Counted from the first letter of the stretch, positions 15,624 through 24,034 are shown. The stretch is DNA of 64,000 nucleotides from an uncultured Lachnospiraceae bacterium (GCA_910577175.1 CAJTLU010000002.1:62001-126000), one strand, 5' to 3'. The notes: a model not told the origin generated them from the letters alone. Made by a program: numbers and translations.

Positions 15624-16547
15624 ATGAAATTTTGGAAAAAATCCCAGCCGAAAGACAAAAGTCTCCATCCGGTACTGTTTGTGACAGAGAGCCTCAAGGA
15701 TTATCAGCAGGCACTTGTACAGAGCGAAGTGGCTTCCCTCCAGGAGCTTGGTATGGTGAGAAAGTCCTTTGGAAGTGTACTAGAAGAGTCAGAAAGCTTT
15801 AAGGATACAATACAGAGCTTTGAACAGAGCTTTTCGAATATCAATACCGTATCCAGTCAGTTTGCATCGGTAAAAGACAATATTTCCGAATCCGTAGTCC
15901 AGGTGCAGGGTGGAATCGAGGAGCTGAAAAGCAGTGCCGTTCTGGTAGAATCTCATTTTGATGAGATGAAGAGCACGTTTGAAGCATTTGAGGTGTCCTT
16001 AAAGGAAATTAAGAGCTGTATGGAAAAAATTGTATCCATAGCAGACCAGACCAGTATCCTTTCACTGAATGCTTCGATTGAAGCCGCAAGGGTAGGGGAG
16101 CAGGGAAAGGGCTTTGCCGTAGTAGCCGGCGAGGTGAAAAGCCTGTCGGAAGAAATCAGAAATCTTGTTGCAGTGGTGGATTCCGGTCTGAATGATGTGG
16201 AGCAGACGGCAGACAAGCTCAGCTCCAGCATCCAGGTTTCCCATCAGGCGCTGGGTCATAGTCTGGAAAGAGTAGATGAGACGTATCAGATGTTTGACAG
16301 CATCACGCAGGCAGCAGAGGGCGCGACATCGGTACAGACAGAGATATCTCAGGCGATTGCTGACTCAAAGGCAGAGCTTCAGGTTATGTTCAGCTTTTTT
16401 GACAGGATAAAGCTGCGGTATCAGGACGTAATACAGCATATCAATTCTGTTAGTAAGATGGGAACAACGAAAAGCTCTATGTTTGAGGATATTGACAATA
16501 TGCTGTCCCAGATTCCGCCTGTGATTCAGGATTATACAGACAAGTAA
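15624..16547 (+). CDS. Soluble methyl-accepting chemotaxis-type signalling protein
   Basis: 308-residue protein with no membrane segment, made mainly of long coiled-coil helices. Residues about 135-185 contain the conserved hairpin tip that docks CheA/CheW: ADQTSILSLNASIEAARVGE followed by GKGFAVVAGEVKSLSEEIR. No recognisable sensor domain is fused. The start ATG 15624 follows GGGAGGAAAG; an upstream in-frame start lies inside the FIST gene. Because the FIST protein is encoded 13 bases upstream on the same transcript, I infer that it supplies ligand sensing. Whether the output is chemotaxis or another CheA-linked pathway is not shown here. Confidence 0.85.
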   Translation: MKFWKKSQPKDKSLHPVLFVTESLKDYQQALVQSEVASLQELGMVRKSFGSVLEESESFKDTIQSFEQSFSNINTVSSQFASVKDNISESVVQVQGGIEELKSSAVLVESHFDEMKSTFEAFEVSLKEIKSCMEKIVSIADQTSILSLNASIEAARVGEQGKGFAVVAGEVKSLSEEIRNLVAVVDSGLNDVEQTADKLSSSIQVSHQALGHSLERVDETYQMFDSITQAAEGATSVQTEISQAIADSKAELQVMFSFFDRIKLRYQDVIQHINSVSKMGTTKSSMFEDIDNMLSQIPPVIQDYTDK

Positions 16548-16680
16548 GGCATCTGCGGATAGGGATGAAATGTAATCTGGAAAGAAGAGAAGTCGGCATG
16601 CAGTTTTATACATGCCGGTTGCTTTTATGGAACGTGGTGTTGGCAGAGCAGACAGACAGCAGCCAGAAAGGAGCAGGCAT

Positions 16681-17379
16681 ATGGATTATAGGGTTTCCAT
16701 CGTGGATGATAATGCTTCTGACAGAGAGTATATTGCCGCTCTCGTAAAGCGCTGGGCAAAAGAGGCGGGGCATACCGTTTCGCTCTCTGCCTTCCCTTCC
16801 GCGGAGGCAGTTCTCTTTGCCTATGAGGACAGCCGCTCCGATATGCTTCTTCTGGATATTGAAATGGGGGGACTGAACGGAATTGAGCTTGCAAAGGAAG
16901 TCCGTCAGAAGGACGGGGCAGTGCAGCTTGTCTTTATTACCGGCTATCCTGATTTTATTGCAGAGGGCTATGAAGTGTCCGCTCTGCATTATCTTATGAA
17001 GCCGGTTTCGTATAAAAAACTGTATACGGTGTTAGATAAGGCGGCTGCCAACCTTGCAAAAGAGGAGAAGCGCCTGTGCGTGGTTTATGACCGCACGACC
17101 GATTTTGTACCGCTTTCGCAGATTTTTTATCTTGAAGCGCAGAAGCAGTATGTGATGATTCATGCCGCAGACAGAAGCTACCGGAAGAAGGGCTCCCTTG
17201 CGGAAATGGAAAAGGAGCTGGATGAATACTTTTTTAAATGCCAGCGTTCGTTCCTTGTGAACCTGCGGTATGTGGTGCGGGTGAAAAAGGACTGTGTGGT
17301 ATTAAGAGACGGGACCGAGGTCCCGATTAGCAGAGGGATGGCGGAGAAAATCGGAAAAGAAATCATACGTTTGTTTTGA
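16681..17379 (+). CDS. LytTR-family response regulator
   Basis: Cytosolic two-component regulator. The N-terminal receiver domain has the acidic pair in VSIVDDNAS, the phospho-acceptor Asp in MLLLDIEMGG, and Lys in LMKPVSYKKL. The C-terminal LytTR DNA-binding domain (about residues 130-230) has IFYLEAQKQYVMIH, FFKCQRSFLVNLRYV and VPISRGMAEKI. At 232 residues it has the usual AgrA-like length. ATG 16681 is preceded by GGAGCAGGCAT; the longer open frame upstream lacks a ribosome site. A soluble GHKL kinase starts 11 bases after the stop. Such regulators commonly control peptide export and bacteriocin genes, and an ABC exporter pair lies downstream. Confidence 0.92.
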   Translation: MDYRVSIVDDNASDREYIAALVKRWAKEAGHTVSLSAFPSAEAVLFAYEDSRSDMLLLDIEMGGLNGIELAKEVRQKDGAVQLVFITGYPDFIAEGYEVSALHYLMKPVSYKKLYTVLDKAAANLAKEEKRLCVVYDRTTDFVPLSQIFYLEAQKQYVMIHAADRSYRKKGSLAEMEKELDEYFFKCQRSFLVNLRYVVRVKKDCVVLRDGTEVPISRGMAEKIGKEIIRLF

Positions 17380-17390
17380 GAGGTGTCCGG

Positions 17391-18044
17391 ATGTTTCGAA
17401 AGTGGATAGATAAGCGGATTGAGGCGTATCAGAGTGACCTTATCCGGAAATACTGTGATGAGGTGGAGTCGATGTATAAGAAAATGCGCGGCTGGCGGCA
17501 TGATTACCATAACCATATTCAGGCGTTGCAGGCGAGTATGGCGCTTGGAAACTATGAGGAAGTAAACGCCTATCTCAGACAGCTCAACGACGACCTGACG
17601 ACAGTGGACGCTACGGTAAAAACCGGCAGGGTAATGGTAGATGCACTGTTAAACGCGAAAATGAATATAGCGGCACAAAACGGGATTCCGGTCAATGCAA
17701 AGCTTGGGATACCTGACGGCACGCCGGTGAGCGATGTGGATTTGTGCGTGATAATCGGAAATCTTTTAGATAATGCCATAGAAGAGAATAAAAAACTCCC
17801 GGGGGAGAGCCGGTTTATCCGGATTTATGCCGGGCAGAAAAATACGCAGTTCTATCTTGTCTTTACCAATGCCGCCGGAAAGAAGCAGAAAAAGCGGGAA
17901 AACCTCTTTCCGTCCGGTAAGGGGCCGGAGCATGGCTTCGGGCTTTCACGTGTAAAGAGCATCGTAAAAAAATACGAAGGGCTCTTTTCCGCAGACAGCG
18001 AGGACGGCGGCTTCACAGCGGAAATCTTAATACCCCTTATATAA
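17391..18044 (+). CDS. GHKL-type sensor kinase without membrane domain
   Basis: Partner of the LytTR regulator, starting 11 bases after its stop with GAGAGG ahead of ATG 17391. The 217 residues comprise a dimerisation/phosphotransfer helix with the likely phospho-His in GWRHDYHNHIQ and a GHKL ATPase domain with the N box GNLLDNAIEE and the glycine loop HGFGLSRVKSIV. Agr-type kinases normally have five to seven N-terminal membrane helices; here there are none, only a short basic amphipathic start. The signal would therefore have to be cytosolic or passed on by another protein. The 5' end shows no sign of truncation. Confidence 0.85.
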   Translation: MFRKWIDKRIEAYQSDLIRKYCDEVESMYKKMRGWRHDYHNHIQALQASMALGNYEEVNAYLRQLNDDLTTVDATVKTGRVMVDALLNAKMNIAAQNGIPVNAKLGIPDGTPVSDVDLCVIIGNLLDNAIEENKKLPGESRFIRIYAGQKNTQFYLVFTNAAGKKQKKRENLFPSGKGPEHGFGLSRVKSIVKKYEGLFSADSEDGGFTAEILIPLI

Positions 18045-18045
18045 C

Positions 18046-18274
18046 CTGAGTTTCCTTACCTTTATAATATTCCGGCGCTTCCATTCTGTAGGATTTTGCA
18101 TTTGTCCGAAGGACCGCGTTTTTAGCGGAGCCGGAATCACCTCTTAGTGCCGTTTAGGCGTGAGGTCTCACCCGAACGGCTTAACGGCACTTAGAGGAAG
18201 TCCGGTGGAGTGTTGCGCCTGCAAAATCCTACAGAATGGAAGCACCGGAAGGCAGATACATTTTGGAAACTCAG
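18046..18274. repeat. 229-bp multi-arm palindromic element
   Basis: Nested inverted repeats. The outer 10 bp CTGAGTTTCC (18046-18055) pairs with 18265-18274. A perfect 22-bp arm at 18079-18100 pairs with 18220-18241, extended on both sides by GC and CCGG. Inside, CCGGA (18131-18135) pairs with TCCGG (18201-18205) and a 15-bp arm (18140-18154) pairs with 18183-18197 with one mismatch. Small hairpins lie at 18104-18114 and 18114-18128. The fold is a branched structure symmetrical enough to be a mobile miniature element or a structured RNA. No coding sense is seen. Confidence 0.75.
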
Positions 18275-18289
18275 GATATTTATAACCCC

Positions 18290-18342
18290 CTGCATTTCGT
18301 TCACCGAAAGGAGCATTTGGTACACGGAATGCAGATTTTTTT
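18290..18342 (+). terminator. Rho-independent terminator after the two-component genes
   Basis: An 11-bp stem (18290-18300 with 18324-18334, one G-T pair) with a 23-base loop and seven T residues at 18336-18342. Confidence 0.65.
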
Positions 18343-18401
18343 GTCACAAAATGCTATGATGCAGGAAAGAAAGCGGTTTTGTGGCAGGGCTGCAAGGCTC
18401 T

Positions 18402-18534
18402 TTCTAAGGAAGCGCTGATTAAATCATCGCTTCCTCAGAGTCTCCGGCAGATGCGCACGGATTTGCAGGGGTGAATGTTGCTTCGCAACGCAAATCCGGC
18501 GCGGGAAATGCTTTCATCAGCGTTTCCCTAAGAA
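18402..18534. repeat. Small element with terminal inverted repeats (MITE-like)
   Basis: About 18-bp imperfect terminal inverted repeats (18402-18419 and 18516-18534) enclose about 95 bp. Internal hairpins are 18407-18435 (AGGAAGCG with CGCTTCCT) and GGATTTGC (18459-18466) with GCAAATCC (18490-18497). It encodes nothing. Together with the 229-bp element it fills the 520-base gap between the kinase and the ABC exporter. Confidence 0.5.
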
Positions 18535-18567
18535 AAAAGCCGGGAAACCCAGAAAGAAGGAGGAACT

Positions 18568-20424
18568 ATGGCAGGAAAGAAAAAAAGAAAGAAAGAACCA
18601 AAGCGCAAGCCGAAGTACGGCTTGTTTGCCAGTGTGGGCTATATCTACCGGCTGCTTTGGAATACGGAGCGGAGTCTTGTGTTTACCGGAATTGTGCTGG
18701 TGCCGTTATCGGTGATTTTAGCGGCGCTTGCCCTTTATACGCCGTCGGTGGTTCTCCGTGCACTGGAGACGGCGGACAGGTTTTCTTTTATCGCGCTGAC
18801 GATTGTAGGACTTTTGTTTGCAGGACTGCTGTTTCGCCTTTGCGACAATATGATCCAGGTAAAGGTTGGTAACGCGGAGCACATGGTACTGTTGCAGATG
18901 ATTTATATGTATCAGAAAAAGAGGAGGGAGCAGGACTGGTATCTTGACTATGACCCGGAGTTCCAGAAGCTGGACGAGAGGGGATATGCCGCCATAACCA
19001 ATAACCATACGGCAGGCGTACATTTCCCGATGGAGTTTTCTGATATCCTCGGGATGCTGTTGAAATTTATTTTGTTCGGTTCGGTCATATCGATGCTCAA
19101 TCCGCTGATTCTTCTGCTGCTCGCCGGGGGTTGCGTGGTGAACTATGCCATGAGCGCCTGGGAGCGGAAGAAAAACTGGAACGACAGGGATATCCGGAAT
19201 AAAATTGACGAAAAAATAGGGTATACCGCGGTAAATCTCTCGATTGATAATCAGTATGCAAAAGAAATAAGGCTGTATGGTATGCAAGACGGCATGCATA
19301 CGCGTTTTTTGGAACTGCTTTCTTTGGGACTTTGTGAAAAGAAAAAGCTTGAGCGGCGTAATTTTCTGGTGGCGCTGGTAGAGTTTTTAATTTTTCTTTT
19401 GCGGGATGGAATTGCGTATGTGTTTTTGATTTATCAGGCGGCTGCAGGTAAGCTTGACGCCGCTGCCTTTGTGCTTTATTTTTCCGCAGTTTCCCAGATG
19501 TCAGGTCTTATGGGAAATATTCTGTGGAAGGTAAGCCGGGTGTCCGAGGGCGCGTTAGAGGTATCTGACTTCCGTGAGGTACTGGAGGTGGAGGGAAGGC
19601 TGAACCGCGGGAAGGGAATCCCGGTTCCAAAGGGTCCTTTCTCCATTGAATTCCGGAACGTGTCGTTTACCTATCCGGAGGGCGAAAAAAAGGTGCTTGA
19701 CAATATATCGTTTCAAATTGAGGCAGGGGAAAAGATTGCGCTGGTTGGTTTAAACGGAGCCGGAAAAACGACGCTTACAATGATGATGTGCGGCTTGCTT
19801 CTGCCGGATGAGGGAGAGGTTCTGTTAGACGGACATACGCTTTATGAATATAACAGGGAGGAGCTGTACGGGCTGTTCGGGCTTGTATCGCAGAGGTTTT
19901 CCCTGCTTCCGCTTTCCATTGCAAAAAACATTGCCTGCACGATGGAGGATGAGAAAATTGACCGTGCAAGGCTCGCGCATTGTATCGAGCTTTCCGGACT
20001 TACGGAGAAAATTGCCTCTCTGCCAAAGGGTGCGGATACGCCGTTAAACCGCGAGTTAAACCGGGACGGGACTGAGCTTTCGGGCGGCGAGACGCAGAAG
20101 GTGCTTCTGGCAAGGCTCCTTTATAAAAAAACTTCCTGTATTATTCTGGATGAGCCTACGGCGGCACTTGACCCGATTGCGGAGGACAGAATTTACCGCA
20201 GGTACCGTGAAATTGCATCGCATGCAACCTCGGTATTTATTTCGCACAGGCTTGCCTCGACAAGATTCTGCGACAGGATATTTTTGTTAGACGGAGCGCA
20301 GTTTGCAGAGTCCGGCACACATGAGGAGCTTATGGCGGCAGGCGGGAAGTACAAGGAGTTGTTTGAGGTCCAGAGCAAATATTACAAGGAAGGAGGCAAG
20401 GACGATGAAACGGAAAAAGAGTGA
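18568..20424 (+). CDS. ABC exporter half-transporter, subunit 1
   Basis: 618-residue fusion of a six-helix membrane domain (about residues 25-320) and an ATPase domain (about 365-600). The ATPase has Walker A LVGLNGAGKTTLTMMM, signature LSGGETQKVLLARLL, Walker B SCIILDEPTAALDP and the switch His in FISHRLAST. The very basic N-terminus precedes the first membrane helix. The start ATG follows AAGAAGGAGGAAC. The next gene overlaps its end by 20 bases and encodes a similar protein, so the two probably form a heterodimeric exporter of a peptide, lipid or drug. Linkage to a LytTR/GHKL system suggests a peptide substrate, but this is inference. Confidence 0.9.
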   Translation: MAGKKKRKKEPKRKPKYGLFASVGYIYRLLWNTERSLVFTGIVLVPLSVILAALALYTPSVVLRALETADRFSFIALTIVGLLFAGLLFRLCDNMIQVKVGNAEHMVLLQMIYMYQKKRREQDWYLDYDPEFQKLDERGYAAITNNHTAGVHFPMEFSDILGMLLKFILFGSVISMLNPLILLLLAGGCVVNYAMSAWERKKNWNDRDIRNKIDEKIGYTAVNLSIDNQYAKEIRLYGMQDGMHTRFLELLSLGLCEKKKLERRNFLVALVEFLIFLLRDGIAYVFLIYQAAAGKLDAAAFVLYFSAVSQMSGLMGNILWKVSRVSEGALEVSDFREVLEVEGRLNRGKGIPVPKGPFSIEFRNVSFTYPEGEKKVLDNISFQIEAGEKIALVGLNGAGKTTLTMMMCGLLLPDEGEVLLDGHTLYEYNREELYGLFGLVSQRFSLLPLSIAKNIACTMEDEKIDRARLAHCIELSGLTEKIASLPKGADTPLNRELNRDGTELSGGETQKVLLARLLYKKTSCIILDEPTAALDPIAEDRIYRRYREIASHATSVFISHRLASTRFCDRIFLLDGAQFAESGTHEELMAAGGKYKELFEVQSKYYKEGGKDDETEKE

Positions 20425-22282
20425 AAAACGTACGCTGCTGGAGGAAGGGCGGCTGATTGTCCGCGGAATCAGAATCTGGAATGAAATTATGCCGGGGTAC
20501 CTGTTTTCCCAGATGCTTTACATTTTTGCTGAAACCTTTTCTCCTTACTTCGGGATTTATATGTCCGCACGGCTGGTAGATGAGCTTTCCGGCGGCGCAG
20601 ATAAGAGACAGCTTCTGCTCCTGGCGGCGGTCACGGTATCCGGCGGGTTCCTTCTGGCAGTGCTGACCCGTCTGCTGCGGGGGTGGAGCGGGATAAAGGG
20701 AGAATATATGATAGAGCGGCCGGAGGAATATATTCTCCGGAGGCAGAATGCACATCAGTACGAGCATCTTGAAAACCCGGATATTGTAAGTCTGCGTTCC
20801 AAGATCTGGACGGATTCCATATCCTTTGGCGGAGGGCTGTTCCGTATCAGGTGGGCGGTTCCAAGTCTGCTGCGGGGGCTGTTCAATCTTATTTTTTCGG
20901 TTTCCCTGACCGTCTCCATGATTGTGCAGACGGCAGAAGGAAATTATAAGGGGATTTTTAAGTTTGTCAATTCCCCGTGGTCAGCGGCTGTGCTGGCCTT
21001 GCTGCTTACAGGCGCGGTATATTTCTCCGTCAGGATTTCGGTAAGGAGTACGCAAAAGACGCAGGAGGCGACGAGCGGACTTTCCGAGGATAGTATGCGG
21101 CTGGGTGTTTACCGCAGGTTATGGAGCCCGGATATGACGGTACTTGGCCTGCATTCAATTGTCCTTGCCGAGCTGCATCGGTATAATGTCCATCCGGCAT
21201 GGGTGGTCAGGGTAGAGAAGGTGCAGATAAGGTATGGTTCGTTTTCGATTATTTTAAATGCAGTTATCAATATTTTTGTTTTCCTCTTTGTTGCGGCAAA
21301 GGCATTTATCGGCGCATTCGGAATCGGCAGCTTCATTCTTTACCAGGGAACGTTCGGACGGTTTATCGACGCCGTTTCCGGGCTTGCAGGGGAACTGGGG
21401 AGACTAAAGCATAACAATCAGTATCTTGTCCGGCTGTTCCAGTATCTGGACCTTCCAAATGCGATGTATCAGGGAACGCTTGCGGTCGAGAAGCGGGATG
21501 ATATCGATTATGAAATCGAGTTCCGGGACGTCAGCTTCCGGTATCCAAGAACGGAGAACTGGGTGCTGCGGCATGTAAACGCGAGGTTTAAAATCGGGGA
21601 CAGGATGACGCTTGTCGGGGAAAACGGCTCGGGCAAGACGACGTTTGTCAAGCTGCTCTGCCGCCTGTACGACCCGACAGAGGGGACGATTCTTTTAAAC
21701 GGAATTGACATCACAAAATACCGGTATGAGGAGTATCTGGCATTGTTTTCGGTGGTATTCCAGGATTACCGGCTGTTCGGCTTCCCGCTCGGGGAGGAGG
21801 TTGCGTCCGGCGTGGTCTATGACAGGGAAAGGGTGCGCGACTGTCTGGCACGTGCGGGAATGGGAGAGAAGCTTGCGGACCTCGACGCGGACACAGAAGC
21901 AGCGGAACCGGATACGTTAAAAAGGGCAATCAGCAGGAACTATGATGCGGAGGCAATCGAATTTTCCGGAGGGGAAGAGCAAAAGATTGCCATTGCACGT
22001 GCCCTTTACAAGGACGCGCCGTTCGTCGTGCTCGACGAGCCGACGGCAGCGCTTGACCCGTTAGCGGAAGCGGAGGTATACGAAGCCTTTAACCGGATGG
22101 TACGGAATAAAACCTCTGTGTTTGTCAGTCACCGTCTCTCCTCCTGCCGCTTCTGCGATAAAATTCTGGTGTTTGACCATGGCGGGATTGTGCAGGAGGG
22201 AGAGCACGATAGTCTGGTGGCGCAGACAGACGGAAAATATTACCAGTTGTGGCGGGCGCAGGCGCAGTATTATGAGAAATAG
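20405..22282 (+). CDS. ABC exporter half-transporter, subunit 2
   Basis: 625-residue membrane-ATPase fusion that overlaps the previous gene by 20 bases, with AAGGAGG placed inside that gene for ATG 20405. Several membrane helices occupy about residues 25-330. The ATPase carries LVGENGSGKTTFVKLL, FSGGEEQKIAIARALYK, FVVLDEPTAALDP and FVSHRLSS. Both partners keep a Glu after Walker B, so both sites look competent. In several heterodimeric exporters one site is degenerate; that is not seen here. Translational coupling by overlap implies equal amounts of the two subunits. Confidence 0.9.
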   Translation: MKRKKSEKRTLLEEGRLIVRGIRIWNEIMPGYLFSQMLYIFAETFSPYFGIYMSARLVDELSGGADKRQLLLLAAVTVSGGFLLAVLTRLLRGWSGIKGEYMIERPEEYILRRQNAHQYEHLENPDIVSLRSKIWTDSISFGGGLFRIRWAVPSLLRGLFNLIFSVSLTVSMIVQTAEGNYKGIFKFVNSPWSAAVLALLLTGAVYFSVRISVRSTQKTQEATSGLSEDSMRLGVYRRLWSPDMTVLGLHSIVLAELHRYNVHPAWVVRVEKVQIRYGSFSIILNAVINIFVFLFVAAKAFIGAFGIGSFILYQGTFGRFIDAVSGLAGELGRLKHNNQYLVRLFQYLDLPNAMYQGTLAVEKRDDIDYEIEFRDVSFRYPRTENWVLRHVNARFKIGDRMTLVGENGSGKTTFVKLLCRLYDPTEGTILLNGIDITKYRYEEYLALFSVVFQDYRLFGFPLGEEVASGVVYDRERVRDCLARAGMGEKLADLDADTEAAEPDTLKRAISRNYDAEAIEFSGGEEQKIAIARALYKDAPFVVLDEPTAALDPLAEAEVYEAFNRMVRNKTSVFVSHRLSSCRFCDKILVFDHGGIVQEGEHDSLVAQTDGKYYQLWRAQAQYYEK

Positions 22283-22363
22283 TTACAGTTCACGCCCTAA
22301 CCGGATGCGAACTGTAACGCATCCGGTTCATGAAAAAGTTGCCTGCGGCGAGGAACCGGATGC
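22282..22363 (+). promoter_or_regulatory. Competing hairpins that can mask a downstream start codon
   Basis: Arm GTTACAGTTC (22282-22291) pairs with 22309-22318. Arm AACCGGATGC (22299-22308) pairs with GCATCCGGTT (22319-22328). The two stems interleave, so they exclude each other or form a pseudoknot. A further perfect copy of the second arm at 22353-22363 (11 bp) spans the ATG at 22360 and can pair with 22319-22329 instead. The order fits an RNA switch acting on the 44-codon frame that follows. Confidence 0.5.
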
Positions 22364-22494
22364 GCAGCTTATATCAGAAATTGTATGAGGGCGTGGAAAG
22401 CTTTGAAGCTTTAAAAACGGAGCTGTTGTGGACTCCCACGGAATCCGGTGGCAGTATGGGGACGGGAATGGCTGCGGAACCGCTTACTGCTTGA
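22360..22494 (+). CDS. Possible 44-residue peptide downstream of the ABC exporter
   Basis: Short frame beginning MRSLYQKLYEGVESFEALK and ending GGSMGTGMAAEPLTA. GGCGAGG stands 6 bases before the ATG. A strong terminator begins 29 bases after its stop, so it would be the last gene of the exporter operon. It contains a Gly-Gly after LLWTPTES, which would be compatible with a leader-core junction for an exported peptide, but no family is recognised. The hairpin arm over its start codon suggests controlled translation. It could also be a chance frame in a 300-base intergenic stretch. Confidence 0.35.
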   Translation: MRSLYQKLYEGVESFEALKTELLWTPTESGGSMGTGMAAEPLTA

Positions 22495-22523
22495 CCTTTG
22501 ACGGGTTTTGCAGGCTGCTTTAT

Positions 22524-22557
22524 GGGGCTGCCGCACGAAGTGCAGCCCCGCTTTTTT
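22524..22557 (+). terminator. Strong terminator ending the ABC exporter operon
   Basis: GGGGCTGC (22524-22531) with GCAGCCCC (22542-22549), then GC and six T. The same 26-base stem-loop design recurs at 48058 and 56061. Confidence 0.85.
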
Positions 22558-22590
22558 GATATATTCAGAGGATAATTTTTATCGCTCTTT

Positions 22591-23826
22591 TTATCTCGGC
22601 GTATAGAAATTTTGTGTATAATAATATTTGTAGCTTCCTCCAAATTTGACGCCTACACCCAGTCTTGCAAGCTCCGGATTTAAAAGATTGCTTCTATGTC
22701 CGGCTGAGTTAATCCAGCCATAGGTTACGCGCATCGGGTCGTCATAGCCTGCTGCGATATTTTCAGCAGCATAGTAGTAGCTTAGTCCGTCATGGTCCAT
22801 TCTGTCAAACGGACTAAGCCCGTCCGGATTATCATGTTGGAAGAAATCACGGTCAATCATATCCTTACTGTGTTTTCTTGCCGTTTCCGCGATGATATCA
22901 TCATAGTCCAGTACAGGAATGCCATTCTTTTTCCTGAATGAATTGCTTATTTCAAATATCAGTTTTTCGTAGGAAGGTTCGCAGGATGCAAAATCTATGG
23001 TTGCTCCTATATCCCTATAAGAAAAATAGATTCCTTCTGCCGTATTGTCTGACAATGTATCTACATACACATTTGCATATATCGTATCTTCTTTTCTTTC
23101 ATACAAATACTCCATGACACCGGTATTCCTGAAACCAGCAGCTTCGAGATCTGCTGTCTTCGTGCTGCTTGTAATTTTATCATATTCAAAAGCTTCGGCG
23201 TCTATAAAAAAGCCGGCAGCTTTCCCTGCTTTTACAAGTGCAAATACTAAAGAAGAATAATCCGAATTATAAACATACCACATGCAGTCTTTATATTCCG
23301 CAGGTACATGGTAGGAATAGGTTCCAAGCAGTTTATTTAATTCATCGACCGTCATTCCAAGGGATAATTCCGAACCCCCGACGGAGGCACTTACTTTGCC
23401 ACGGTCAGGCTCAGCCGTATTTGCCGGAGTTGGAGTTGGGGCTTTCGTCGGAGTCGGGACTTCCGTCGGCGTTGGAGTCGGTAGCTTTGTCGGGGCATCC
23501 GTTGGCGTCGGAGCAGGCACATCTGTCGGAGCCGGAGTCGGAACATCCGTCGGGGCATCTGTCGGAGTCGGAGTCGGGGCATCTGTCGGAGTCGGAGTAG
23601 GTACATCTGTCGGAGCCGGAGTCGGAACATCTGTCGGGGCTGGTGTCAGGGCTTCCGTCGGAGTCGGAGTAGGCATATTTGTCGGAGTCAGCGTTTCTGT
23701 ATAGGTTGGAAGCGGTTCCTTTGTAATTGCGTCCGCTTCTGTTTCATTTGTCTTTTTTGAATTACACGAAGTGCATAATAACAAAAAACAAAGTGCCGTT
23801 AATAGTAGTTTGAATTTTTTAGTCAT
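22591..23826 (-). CDS. CAP-domain (SCP/PR-1-like) lipoprotein with Thr/Pro repeat linker
   Basis: Secreted lipid-anchored protein. The N-terminus is a lipoprotein signal with the lipobox LLCTSC. Residues about 40-135 are tandem Thr/Pro/Ala repeats (units like PAPTDVPTPTPTD), followed by a CAP-associated domain (about 145-270). The C-terminal CAP domain (about 290-411) has the family His and Glu residues in ARKHSKDMIDRDFFQHDN and AENIAAGY, plus GWINSAGHRSNLLNP. The start at 23826 is chosen because AAAGGA lies 7 bases upstream; the ATG at 23841 lacks such a site. The biochemical role of bacterial CAP proteins is mostly unknown. It is transcribed toward, and convergent with, the ABC operon. Confidence 0.9.
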   Translation of the reverse strand: MTKKFKLLLTALCFLLLCTSCNSKKTNETEADAITKEPLPTYTETLTPTNMPTPTPTEALTPAPTDVPTPAPTDVPTPTPTDAPTPTPTDAPTDVPTPAPTDVPAPTPTDAPTKLPTPTPTEVPTPTKAPTPTPANTAEPDRGKVSASVGGSELSLGMTVDELNKLLGTYSYHVPAEYKDCMWYVYNSDYSSLVFALVKAGKAAGFFIDAEAFEYDKITSSTKTADLEAAGFRNTGVMEYLYERKEDTIYANVYVDTLSDNTAEGIYFSYRDIGATIDFASCEPSYEKLIFEISNSFRKKNGIPVLDYDDIIAETARKHSKDMIDRDFFQHDNPDGLSPFDRMDHDGLSYYYAAENIAAGYDDPMRVTYGWINSAGHRSNLLNPELARLGVGVKFGGSYKYYYTQNFYTPR

Positions 23827-23921
23827 AAAAGTTCCTTTCATTTCCGGGAGGTTTCAAGGTCACGTTCAGATATAACAAACACCCTCCTATAAAACCTCAG
23901 AGGAGGAGGGCTTACTATAAT

Positions 23922-23950
23922 ATTATCAGTGGAGCACAGGGGCTTGTCAA
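23922..23950 (-). promoter_or_regulatory. Promoter of the CAP lipoprotein gene
   Basis: Minus strand TTGACA (23945-23950), 17 bases, GATAAT (23922-23927). A hairpin (AGGAGGG with CCCTCCT, 23882-23910) lies in the 5' leader. Confidence 0.65.
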
Positions 23951-23968
23951 GCTTTTTTCATTTTCTCA

Positions 23969-23997
23969 TTGCTATTATTCCAGTGGTAGAATATAAT
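23969..23997 (+). promoter_or_regulatory. Promoter of the 24035 gene
   Basis: TTGCTA (23969-23974), 17 bases, TATAAT (23992-23997). It lies back to back with the CAP promoter, leaving less than 20 bases between the two -35 boxes. Confidence 0.65.
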
Positions 23998-24034
23998 AAA
24001 AGATAGCAGAAAGGTTTTTAAAGGAGGAAAGCGA

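Noticed and set aside
23396..23704. Repeated GTCGGAGTCGG-like units resembling a CRISPR or minisatellite, and a Gly/Val frame on the plus strand
   Set aside because: The units are uneven, have no unique spacers, and encode the Thr/Pro repeats of the CAP lipoprotein on the minus strand.
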